From Planctomycetota bacterium (GTDB lineage: Bacteria > Planctomycetota > Phycisphaerae > Phycisphaerales > UBA1924), in the NCBI GenBank assembly GCA_013285505.1, contig CP053450.1:2588796-2652795 (forward strand): DNA of 64,000 nt, read 5' to 3'. Position 1 is the first letter of the stretch. The number at the start of each line of letters is the position of its first letter. Both the position numbers and the translations under genes were made by a program. Positions 56,896-64,000 of this stretch are shown one piece after another. The notes under the pieces were generated by a model, which did not search any database, had not been told where the DNA came from, and worked only from the letters and a program-made list of their open reading frames with translations.

Positions 56896-57810
56896 ATGGA
56901 CCGTCGAGAATTCATCGCCAGCAGCGTGGTCGCCGGAGCGGCGGCGGTGACTGCGTCGTCTGCCGCCGGTTCGGGCGGTTCCCGGAGCTCGGCCGAGCCG
57001 TTCAAGCTCAAGTATGCGCCGCACTTTGGCATGTTCGGCAACCACGCCGAGGACCGGCTCGACCAGATCCGCTACGCCGCGGACCAGGGCTTCACTGCGT
57101 GGGAGCACAATGGCATGGCGGGCGAGTCGGTCGAGTTCCAGGACCAGTTCGCCAGGGTCATGGACAAGCTCGGCATGACGATGGGCGTGTTTGTGGTGAA
57201 CCCTTCGACGGCGTGGGGGCCGAATTTCGTCAAGGGCGAGGCCGCGGCCCGCGAGCAGTTCGGCAAGGACTGCCAGAACGCCGTCGAGGTCGCCAAACGG
57301 GTCAACGCGACCTGGATGACGGTCGTCCCCGGCACCACAATCAACAACCGCGAGATGGGCTACCAGACCGGGAGCGTGATCGACCAACTCCGGGCGGGGG
57401 CCGAGGTGCTCGAGCCGCACGGCTTGGCGATGGTGCTCGAACCGCTCAACCCCTGGCGTGACCACCCCGGCATGTTCCTGACCAAGATCCCGCAGGCCTA
57501 CGAGGTCTGCCGCGCGGTCAACAGCCCGGCGTGCAAGATCCTCTTCGACATCTACCACCAGCAGATCACCGAGGGGAATCTCATCCCCAACATCGATCTT
57601 GCGTGGAGCGAGACCGCCTACTTCCAGGTGGGCGACAACCCCGGCCGGCGCGAGCCCGGCACCGGCGAGATCAACTACCGCAACGTCTTCCGGCACATCC
57701 ACAGCAAAGGCTTCACCGGGGTCGTCGGCATGGAGCACGGCAAGAGCATCGGCGGGAGCGAGGGCGAGGACGCGCTGGTCAACGCCTACCGGGCATCGGA
57801 CCAGTTCTAG
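56896..57810 (+). CDS. Hydroxypyruvate isomerase-like TIM-barrel protein with Tat leader
   Basis: 304 residues. The N terminus MDRREFIASSVVAGAAAVTAS is a Tat-type leader. The barrel resembles the hydroxypyruvate isomerase/sugar epimerase family: YAPHFGMFGNHAED, GFTAWEHNGM, MTVVPGTTINNREMG, MVLEPLNPWRDHPGM (metal Glu), ILFDIYHQQITEGN and a terminal VVGMEHGKS Glu. It lies 64 bases after the second oxidoreductase on the same strand. Inferred role: isomerisation of the keto-sugar made by the two dehydrogenases. Confidence 0.85.
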   Translation: MDRREFIASSVVAGAAAVTASSAAGSGGSRSSAEPFKLKYAPHFGMFGNHAEDRLDQIRYAADQGFTAWEHNGMAGESVEFQDQFARVMDKLGMTMGVFVVNPSTAWGPNFVKGEAAAREQFGKDCQNAVEVAKRVNATWMTVVPGTTINNREMGYQTGSVIDQLRAGAEVLEPHGLAMVLEPLNPWRDHPGMFLTKIPQAYEVCRAVNSPACKILFDIYHQQITEGNLIPNIDLAWSETAYFQVGDNPGRREPGTGEINYRNVFRHIHSKGFTGVVGMEHGKSIGGSEGEDALVNAYRASDQF

Positions 57811-57850
57811 TCCGGCCCGGACGGTCGCGTACATCCCAAAACACCAACTG

Positions 57851-57889
57851 TGCCGACCCGGCCGCTCGCGGCGTGCCGGGGGCATTTTT
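57851..57889 (+). terminator. Probable terminator after the isomerase gene
   Basis: A ten-base-pair stem with a two-base bulge (TGCC-GA-CCCGGC against GCCGGGGGCA) is followed by TTTTT, 40 bases after the stop. A GCTACCCT motif just behind it (57890-57897) may be a new promoter for the transporter gene. Confidence 0.5.
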
Positions 57890-57956
57890 GCTACCCTGCC
57901 CGCTCTCGTCGCCGAACGGTTCGATCCGCCCCGCCCGACACTCGAAAGGCACGCCG

Positions 57957-59270
57957 ATGACAGCCCAACCCACCCGCTCCGGGCCCATGCTCACCCTGAT
58001 GCTCTCGGTGATGATGTTCCTGCAGTTCTTCCTCTGGGGCGCGTGGTACGTCACGATGGGCCCTTTCATGAACGCCAGCGGCATGGCCCCCGACACGATC
58101 GGCACCGCCTACGCCCTCGGCCCGATCGCCGCGATCATCTCACCGTTCTTCCTCGGGCTCGTCGCCGACAGGTACTTCCCGACGCAGATCGTCCTCGGGG
58201 TCATGCACCTGCTGGGCGGGGCGCTGCTGCTGCTGGCACCCATGGCCGCCGGCCAGTCGGCGAACCTGTTCCTGGCGGCGGTGCTGATCCACATGCTCTG
58301 CTACATGCCGACGCTCGGCCTGACCAACACGCTCAGCTTCAGCAACATGACCAACCCCGAGAAGCAATTCCCGCTCATCCGCGTCTGGGGCACCATCGGC
58401 TGGATCGTCGCGGGCTTTGTGATCTCCGGGCTCAAGTTCGACGTCTCGGCGAGCATGTTCTACGTAGCCGGCGGTTCCGGTATCGCGATGGGCGTCTTCA
58501 GCTTCTTCCTGCCGCACACGCCGGCACCGCAGAAGGGCAAGGCGTTCTCGGCCAAGGAAGCGTTGGGGCTCGACACGCTCGCGATGATGAAGGACCCGTC
58601 GTTCGCGGTCTTCATCATCTGCTCGCTGCTGATCTGCATCCCCCTCGCGGCCTATTACAGCTTCGGCGGGCAGTACGTCGGCGAGGTTGGCTTCGAGAAA
58701 ATCGGCTCGACCATGAGCTTCGGGCAGATGTCCGAGATCGTCTTCATGCTCGTCATGCCCCTGTTCTTTGTCAGGCTCGGCGTCAAGTGGATGCTCCTGA
58801 TCGGCATGGGCGCGTGGGTGTTGCGGTACCTGCTCTTCGCCGGTGCGTGGGGTTCTGAAGGCACCGACCACGTCAAGTGGATGGTGCTCGGCGGCATCCT
58901 CCTCCACGGCATCTGCTACGACTTCTTCTTCGTCACCGGCTTCATCTACGCAGAGAAAAAGGCCAAACCCGAGCACCGCGGCGCCGTGCAGGGCTTCCTC
59001 GTGCTGGTGACGCAGGGTCTCGGCATGTTCATCGGTGCGAAGGCCGCCGGCCGACTGGTCGCCCACTACACCACCACGGAGACGACCTCCGACGGCGTGA
59101 TCAGCACGATTGCGTGGGACAAAGTCTGGCTGGCGCCCGCCCTCTTCGCCACCGGCGTGCTCGTCGTGTTCTTCATCTTCTTCCGCGACAAGATCAAACC
59201 CACCACGACCGACGTCACCGAGCACACACCCGACGGTGACACCACCGCCGAAACGGAGACCGCCGTCTGA
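57957..59270 (+). CDS. MFS transporter, nucleoside:H+ symporter-like (NupG/XapB type)
   Basis: 437 residues with twelve predicted membrane helices. The start FLQFFLWGAWYVTMGPFM and the LGLVADRYFPTQ loop (motif A-like) are typical of the nucleoside/H+ symporter branch of the major facilitator superfamily found beside sugar isomerase genes in planctomycetes and Bacteroidetes. RVWGTIGWIVAGF and GFIYAEKKAKPEHRGAVQGF are further family blocks. GAAAGG lies eight bases before the ATG. Its TGA overlaps the next ATG by one base. Probable importer of the sugar handled by the adjacent isomerases. Confidence 0.88.
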   Translation: MTAQPTRSGPMLTLMLSVMMFLQFFLWGAWYVTMGPFMNASGMAPDTIGTAYALGPIAAIISPFFLGLVADRYFPTQIVLGVMHLLGGALLLLAPMAAGQSANLFLAAVLIHMLCYMPTLGLTNTLSFSNMTNPEKQFPLIRVWGTIGWIVAGFVISGLKFDVSASMFYVAGGSGIAMGVFSFFLPHTPAPQKGKAFSAKEALGLDTLAMMKDPSFAVFIICSLLICIPLAAYYSFGGQYVGEVGFEKIGSTMSFGQMSEIVFMLVMPLFFVRLGVKWMLLIGMGAWVLRYLLFAGAWGSEGTDHVKWMVLGGILLHGICYDFFFVTGFIYAEKKAKPEHRGAVQGFLVLVTQGLGMFIGAKAAGRLVAHYTTTETTSDGVISTIAWDKVWLAPALFATGVLVVFFIFFRDKIKPTTTDVTEHTPDGDTTAETETAV

Positions 59271-60091
59271 TGCCACGACTCGCTGTCTGCTCCTGGTCGC
59301 TCCGGCCCACCGGACCCGCCGATCTGATCGAGAAGATCTGCGCCTGCGGCATCGACGCCGTCCAGCTCGCGCTCGACCCCATCCGCCGCGGCGAGTGGGA
59401 CGAGGCCGAAACTGCGCGCGCACTCGCCGACGCCGATATCACCATCGTCTCCGGCATGATCGAGATGGCCGGAGAGGACTACTCCACGCTGGTGACCATC
59501 AAGGACACCGGCGGCGTCAGGCCGGACACCACGTGGCCCGCCAACCTCGAGGCAGCCAATGCCAGCGCCGCGATCGCCGCACGACTGGGGCTCAATCTCG
59601 TCACCTTCCACATCGGCTTCGTCCCGCACGAGGCGTCCGACCCCGAGCGGGCCAAGCTCATCGACCGCGTCCGCCAGATCGTCGCGGCCTTCGACGCCCA
59701 CGGCATTTCGATGGCGTTCGAGACCGGGCAGGAAGCCGCCGACACACTGCTGCCCGTGCTCGACGCGATGCCAGAATCGGTCGGCGTCAACTTCGACCCG
59801 GCCAACATGATCCTCTACGGCATGGGCGACCCGATCGACGCGATCCGCAAGCTCGCCCCCCGCACCAGGCAGATCCACATCAAAGACGCCTCCCACACCG
59901 AGACGCCGGGCACCTGGGGCACCGAACAGCCCGCGGGCCGGGGCGATGTGGACTGGGACGCGTTCTTCAAGGTCTACCGCGAAACGGGTCTGACCTGCGA
60001 CCTCGTTGTCGAACGCGAGGGCGGCGATTCCCGCGTGGACGATGTGCGCACAGGTGCCGCGTTGGTCAGATCGCAGGGCTTGGGCACGTAG
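59270..60091 (+). CDS. TIM-barrel sugar phosphate isomerase/epimerase
   Basis: 273 residues, intact. Barrel motifs are CSWSLRPTGPADLI, IDAVQLAL, LVTFHIGFVP, ISMAFETGQEAADTL (metal Glu), VGVNFDPANMILYG (Asp), RQIHIKDA (His) and CDLVVEREGGDSR (terminal Glu). All metal ligands of the xylose-isomerase-like/AP-endonuclease-2 family are present. No leader, hence cytoplasmic. It is start-stop coupled to the MFS gene (TGATG), so uptake and isomerisation are linked. Confidence 0.9.
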   Translation: MPRLAVCSWSLRPTGPADLIEKICACGIDAVQLALDPIRRGEWDEAETARALADADITIVSGMIEMAGEDYSTLVTIKDTGGVRPDTTWPANLEAANASAAIAARLGLNLVTFHIGFVPHEASDPERAKLIDRVRQIVAAFDAHGISMAFETGQEAADTLLPVLDAMPESVGVNFDPANMILYGMGDPIDAIRKLAPRTRQIHIKDASHTETPGTWGTEQPAGRGDVDWDAFFKVYRETGLTCDLVVEREGGDSRVDDVRTGAALVRSQGLGT

Positions 60092-60130
60092 GAGTGGCTT
60101 CCTGAAAACCGAACCGGCCGAAAGGCCGCC

Positions 60131-60588
60131 TCAATCGCCCTCGGACCGAGCCGCCGCCAACGCTTCGAGTCTCGCCAAGCCCGGCCGTCCCGCGAGTTGG
60201 CGGGCCTCCGGGGCTTCGAGCGCGGTGCGCGCGCCGTCGCGCTCGCGAGCATCGCCAGGGCTGGCACACCCGAGGCTGTTTCGAGCTCGTGGAGGAGTCC
60301 ACCCGCTCGCCGGCCGAGCCGCAGCCGCCGGGCGAGAGTGCTCTGGGCGACCACCTCCGGCGACATCGACCGAGCCGCCCGCCGGTTGATCCACCACGCC
60401 ACCGCCGCCAGCACAACGGCCGCGACAACGAGTGACGTGACCAGGGTCGTGGGAAACTCCCGCCGCTGGAGCGGCTCCACGCCTTCCTCGCGGTTCTGAC
60501 GGATGACCGTCCGCACCGGCGCATCGCGTCCCGCGGGAGCAGTCCCGCCCGCCTGCATCGTCGTGAACTCGCCGAACTCCAGTGTCAT
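60131..60588 (-). CDS. Single-pass membrane protein of unknown function (frameshifted here)
   Basis: About 152 residues from ATG 60588, which overlaps the stop of the HEAT-like gene (ATGA). A Gly/Arg/Gln N-terminal part is followed by one membrane helix (TTLVTSLVVAAVVLAAVAWW) and an Arg/Ala-rich helical tail (STLARRLRLGRRAGGLLHELE). The given frame drifts after AMLAS; one missing base at about 60238-60246 restores ERDGARTALEAPEARQ and the end at 60131. Length modulo 3 agrees. No family recognised; it likely works with the coupled HEAT-like protein. Confidence 0.6.
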
Positions 60589-62738
60589 GCCGAGAGCACC
60601 CCCGAAGACCTCGGCCCCAGGCCCTGCATCGCGGCGTTGACCCGGTGGGTGACCAGACCCGCTCGCCGCCGGATCGCCTCGTCGCCGTCCTCGTCGGCCA
60701 GCCAGCGGATCCGCCCCACCACCCGCTCCCACTTCATCCCGACCGCCGGCTCCAACGACACCCCGAGCGATCGCTGCACCACCCAGACCCCCGCGAGCCG
60801 GTGCGAGGGACGAGGGTCGGTCAGCATGTCGGAAACCACCTCAACCGCCGTTGTCGCCGCCCGCCCCGCCGGCTTCGGCTCGGCCGCCAGCGCCCGCCCG
60901 CACAACGCTGGCGCGGACGCGGTGGTGGTCGTCGGCAAACGCCGCGTCCTTTGGCGCCCCTTGGGCGTGCACCCCTGGCAAGCGCCTGAGCCGCCCCAGC
61001 GCCTCGGCGGCATTGCTCCGCACCCGCGGGTCCGCGTGCCGGGCCAGGCAACCTTCCAGAACTGACACCGCTCTCGTAGAGGTCAGCCCCCCCAGACACG
61101 CCACCGCCGTCGCCACCAGTTTGGGGTCCCAGCGGCCGGAATCGTCCATCGAGTCGCGCACGATCGACAGAAGCAATGTCTCCACACCCGCGGCCGCACG
61201 AATTGCACGGACGGCCATCAACGCCTCCACACCCGCAGCCTCAGAGTCGTCCGTCGCTGTCCTGACCCAGTCGGCAAACGCCGACGGATCCGAGAGCCAC
61301 AGCCGCCGCGCCGCCAGCCGCGACAGCGGTGCCCGGCCGCCGGGGGTGAGCCGGTCCAGGTCGCGTTGGCCGATCCGCCGCACGACGGCGTGAGGCGACC
61401 GGGCGAGTGAGCCGGCGGCCCGGCATCGGTGCAGGTCTCCGGCGCGCGCGCGAAGACTCGGCAATTCCGAGCGCGCAGGTACGCAACGCCGCATGCCGCG
61501 CGATCACGGGGTGGGCGTCGAAGCACCAGTCAGGCGCGCCAGTCCGAGGCACCGTCCTGCACGCGGCCAGCCGGACAACCGGGTCCGGATCCACCAGCAA
61601 TGGCTCGAGCCGCGAGCGTGGTCGGCCCGTCTGCGGCACGCAGCGCCGCGACGAACGCCGGGAACCACCGCCTCGCCGGGGCCGAAAGCCCGGCCAGCAC
61701 GGCCCGGTCAGGAACGACCCCGCCGGGGTGCAGTCTCTGGGCGGCGGGCACGTCCGGCGGGCGAGTGTTGGCTGCGGCCGGACCGGTGGTCAGCGGAACT
61801 ATCGCCAGTGCCTGCGAGCGAGCCGGGGCGAGGCACAGATGGCCGAGTTCCAGCACCAGGCGATGGTCTTCGGCGGTCGAGGCCCGTCCGAGTCGATCCA
61901 GGCAGGCCGCCGCGAGCGACTCCTCACGAAGCCACAGCCAGGCCCGATGCCGAGCGAGCGGGACCCGCCCCTTTCGGAACGCCGTGCGGAGCGCAGAGAA
62001 CGCGGCGCTGCCGGAGTCCCTCGCGATGGCGGCCAGCGGATCGGCCGGGCACTTGGGCCACCGCGGGCCCTCCAGGAGCACCAGCGCGGCGAGCAGGACA
62101 TCCTTTCGCCCATGATCGTCATAGCCCTCGACGCCGGATGCGACGACCTCGAGCAGCCGCCGCACGTCCGCGGGGTCCCGAACCGGGGGCACGGGATCGA
62201 GGGGCGGGCTCATCAGCGATGAGTGGTCGTCGATCCCCAACGACGCGGGGTCCACCGGCGAGGCATGCCGGAACGAGAGCACGAGCAGCGCCCGTGCCGC
62301 GGCCTGGACCCCCCCGCCGGTCGCCGACTGCAGCACACGACCGAGGACCGGCAGCAGGGCGGGGTCGTCCGAGTCCGTGGCGAGTTCGGCGAGCGAGCGG
62401 CCGGCGTTCAGGATCTCCAATTCAGAGAGCGCCCCGAGCCCAACGGACCAGTTTCCACGCCCGGCTGCGACCGCGACGCGCCGGGTCTCGGTATCGAACG
62501 CGGCCCAATGGACGGCGAGCAGACCGATCGCCCGTGCCGCGGCTTCGTGGCGTTGCGGCGCGGGGCGGCTCGGGGTCTCACCGCGTCGCGTCCGGCCCGC
62601 GGCAAGTTGGATAAGCAGCCAGGCAAATTCACGCCGCTCAGTGGCCGAGGCGTGGGGCCACGCCGAACCGATGGCCGCCAGTTGGGCGGCGGGCTGCAGC
62701 CGTGCGAGTTCACGAGTTTGTGCTCTGCTAGGGTTCAT
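60585..62738 (-). CDS. HEAT-repeat-like protein (frameshifted here)
   Basis: About 717 residues from ATG 62738. The sequence is a series of Ala/Leu-rich helical pairs (ELEILNAGRSLAELATDSDD; LLPVLGRVLQSATGGG; PLLVDPDPVVRLAACRTV; AVSVLEGCLARHADPRVRSNA) typical of HEAT/PBS scaffolds, with no membrane segment or catalytic motif. Three extra bases, near 61610, in GC run 61441-61452 and around 60893-60899, split it into four frames; three extra bases keep the length a multiple of three, as observed. Likely a cytoplasmic protein-protein scaffold, coupled to the downstream membrane protein. Confidence 0.68.
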
Positions 62739-63026
62739 GGCGTATCGCGACGAACATCGTGCGGCACCGTCAGGGTACCCAATTTGTGAAGGCCGTGAGA
62801 AAAAAGTCTGGACTCGGACCCCGATACCCGGATATGTTGTGCCTATCGATGCAGCACACCCCAAGCGGGTGTGGGCACGCCTCTGGGGGTATCAGGGGTG
62901 GAAATGCGGACCGTTCCGCTATAGTGATCGCAAACTCTGCGAATGAGTCGCATGGCAGCGTTCTGCGTGGCGAAGCTTTCACGGAAGCGGGCAGGAACGT
63001 CCGAATCACACGAATCGAGGCTACGC
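62739..63026. promoter_or_regulatory. Divergent gap between the HEAT-like and DUF2617 genes
   Basis: 288 bases with a more AT-rich stretch. GCTATAGT at 62918-62925 is a candidate plus-strand -10 for the DUF2617 gene, which would give a ~95-base leader. A GAGG ribosome site precedes ATG 63027. No -35, operator or RNA motif could be supported. Confidence 0.35.
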
Positions 63027-63572
63027 ATGGAAACGACGACTCGTACGAACAGCCTGCAGACCTACCAAGTGATTCTGTACGAGCGAGCGTTGCACCCCGA
63101 GTTCTTTGAGCTGCAGGATCGCCGGGTCGAGCGGCTCAACGGCTACGAGTTCGAGGCCTGGCTCACGGCCGGCGGCCACGTTCTCAGGTTCGAACTGGAC
63201 AAGCTCTGCGCCTGCGAACTGCTCACCGACAAGGACCGCGGCCTGCCGAACACGGGCGTCGTCGCGGCCTTCCTTTGCGCCGGCGAGCGTGACTTTGATC
63301 ACACCTTCCCGACCGCGCCCCTGAACTACATCACCACGGTCCAGACCGAGACCCTCGCCGAAAACCTCTATATCTCGACGTTCGAAGAGCTGCTCGCCTT
63401 CGGGCGCGACGCCAAGGCCATGATCCACGTCTGGGAGGACGACTCCGGTCGGTGCCTGTCGATGCTGGACACCCAGCGGCACAGCGACGAGATCCACATC
63501 CAGGCCTACCACCTTCTGGCCAATCAGGGCATCGTGCTCAGGTCGCAGACCATCTTCGAACAACGCTCGTGA
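63027..63572 (+). CDS. DUF2617 family protein
   Basis: 181 residues from ATG 63027. The family is recognisable from VILYERALHPEFFEL, VERLNGYEFEAWLTAGGHVL, the central CELLTD, the FDHTF...INYITTVQTE-like segment, AKAMIHVWEDD and the terminal IHIQAYHLLANQGIVLRSQT. The function of DUF2617 is unknown; it is cytoplasmic and conserved in planctomycetes and actinobacteria. An earlier in-frame ATG at 62943 would add a basic stretch not typical of the family. Confidence 0.82.
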   Translation: METTTRTNSLQTYQVILYERALHPEFFELQDRRVERLNGYEFEAWLTAGGHVLRFELDKLCACELLTDKDRGLPNTGVVAAFLCAGERDFDHTFPTAPLNYITTVQTETLAENLYISTFEELLAFGRDAKAMIHVWEDDSGRCLSMLDTQRHSDEIHIQAYHLLANQGIVLRSQTIFEQRS

Positions 63573-63920
63573 TGCCCGCAACGGGCAAGAAACCCGGTGA
63601 CCCGGTCGCCCGGCCTGGCCGACGGGCCGATGATTTGACGATGCCGCACGCCGACGCTTCCAGTCCGACAGCCGACCACCGCTTCTCACGTGTTGCGGCG
63701 TGGTCTCTGCGCCCGTGTCCCGGGCGAATTCCCATGCCCCGCGGGGCGTGAGCCGGGCCGCACCGCCCGAGCCGCTCGAGCCGCTCGCTGCGGGGCGTTC
63801 GCTGTCTTCTCACCCGAACGGCGATTCTCGGCCGGTCGGGTGGTCCCCTACCCTTGCCATCCATACACCCGACAGCACCCGCGGCCGCCGCGTGGTGCCG
63901 CCCCATCGACGAGCACACTC
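63573..63920. other. 348-base intergenic stretch before the probable ileS
   Basis: No open frame with family content. A TTGACG at 63635-63640 lacks a -10 partner at 16-18 bases. Short palindromes (TGCCCG-CAA-CGGGCA near 63584; GCCCCGCGGGGC near 63740) lack T tracts. No T-box leader features (specifier loop, T-box bulge) could be recognised. Confidence 0.4.
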
Positions 63921-64000
63921 ATGAGCAATACCAAGACCCCCCCGAAGAAGGGCAAGCCCGAGAGCCGATACCGGGCCACACTGAACCTGCCGACCACCGG
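63921..64000 (+). CDS. ileS: Probable isoleucyl-tRNA synthetase, N-terminal fragment
   Basis: Only 26 codons are visible before the window ends: ATG 63921, a Lys/Pro-rich opening (TPPKKGKPESRY), then RATLNLPTT. IleRS proteins characteristically begin with '...Y-x-x-TLNLP-x-T-x-F-x-M', which fits. Assignment rests on this short match. Confidence 0.5.
   Translation, partial: MSNTKTPPKKGKPESRYRATLNLPTT

Noticed and set aside
62943-63026. ATG 62943 as start of the DUF2617 protein
   Set aside because: It adds 28 residues not found in the family, and ATG 63027 has a GAGG site at proper spacing.
63573-63920. T-box riboswitch upstream of the probable ileS
   Set aside because: No specifier hairpin, conserved T-box sequence or antiterminator could be recognised, and there is no T tract before the gene.

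Overview
The window looks like a chromosome fragment of a planctomycete of the class Phycisphaerae. The reasons are its very high GC content, two secreted proteins with the short C-terminal two-repeat dockerin-like anchor typical of that group (1019-2845, 29835-31826), six Gfo/Idh/MocA oxidoreductases (several with Tat-type leaders), DUF1080, DUF993 and DUF2617 proteins, a planctomycete-style prepilin-like protein, and degenerate intergenic repeats of the 'AGCGCAAGCGAGG' kind. No rRNA, tRNA, CRISPR array, IS element or phage gene was seen.

Layout. 1-11 kb: an acetyltransferase end, a peroxiredoxin-like protein, a dockerin lipoprotein, two sugar kinases, a double-DUF1080 hydrolase, a Gfo/Idh oxidoreductase, then a divergent oxyR/katA peroxide-defence pair with a readable promoter. 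11-18 kb (minus strand): a heavy-metal RND efflux operon (outer-membrane factor, adaptor, CusA-type pump) bracketed by a secreted Cys/His-rich protein and a His-rich lipoprotein. 18-23.5 kb (minus): a compact type VII secretion-like locus with a WXG100 protein, a helical protein, a second small WXG100-like protein and a large FtsK/SpoIIIE ATPase. 23.5-30 kb (minus): Gfo/Idh, ribokinase and the RNA helicase HrpA. 30-36.7 kb: dockerin protein, prepilin-like protein, ribose-type ABC permease and binding protein, and an esterase. 36.7-40 kb: a repeat-rich accessory patch holding a fibronectin-III protein and an AT-richer unknown gene. 40-48.4 kb (plus): a catabolic run of enolase-superfamily enzyme, Gfo/Idh, TIM-barrel isomerase, Nramp-like transporter, DUF993 aldolase-like protein and the ABC ATPase that matches the permease 12 kb upstream. 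48.5-53 kb (minus): a GH31 glucosidase, Gfo/Idh and ApbE. 53-60 kb (plus): a SUMF1-like protein, two paralogous Gfo/Idh, two TIM-barrel isomerases and an MFS sugar/nucleoside symporter. 60-64 kb: a membrane protein, a HEAT-like protein, DUF2617, and the probable start of ileS.

The common theme is carbohydrate uptake and oxidative sugar catabolism (Gfo/Idh + TIM-barrel isomerase + DUF1080 / enolase / DUF993), plus surface display, metal and peroxide stress defence, and a possible secretion system.

Quality caveat: about 28 single-base indels were located by comparing reading frames. They fall mostly in G/C runs or GC dinucleotide runs and interrupt or locally scramble 16 otherwise conserved genes. 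In every gene the indel count agrees with gene length modulo 3. They look like uncorrected sequencing errors rather than biology. Affected genes are annotated over their full inferred span, with the shift positions given.
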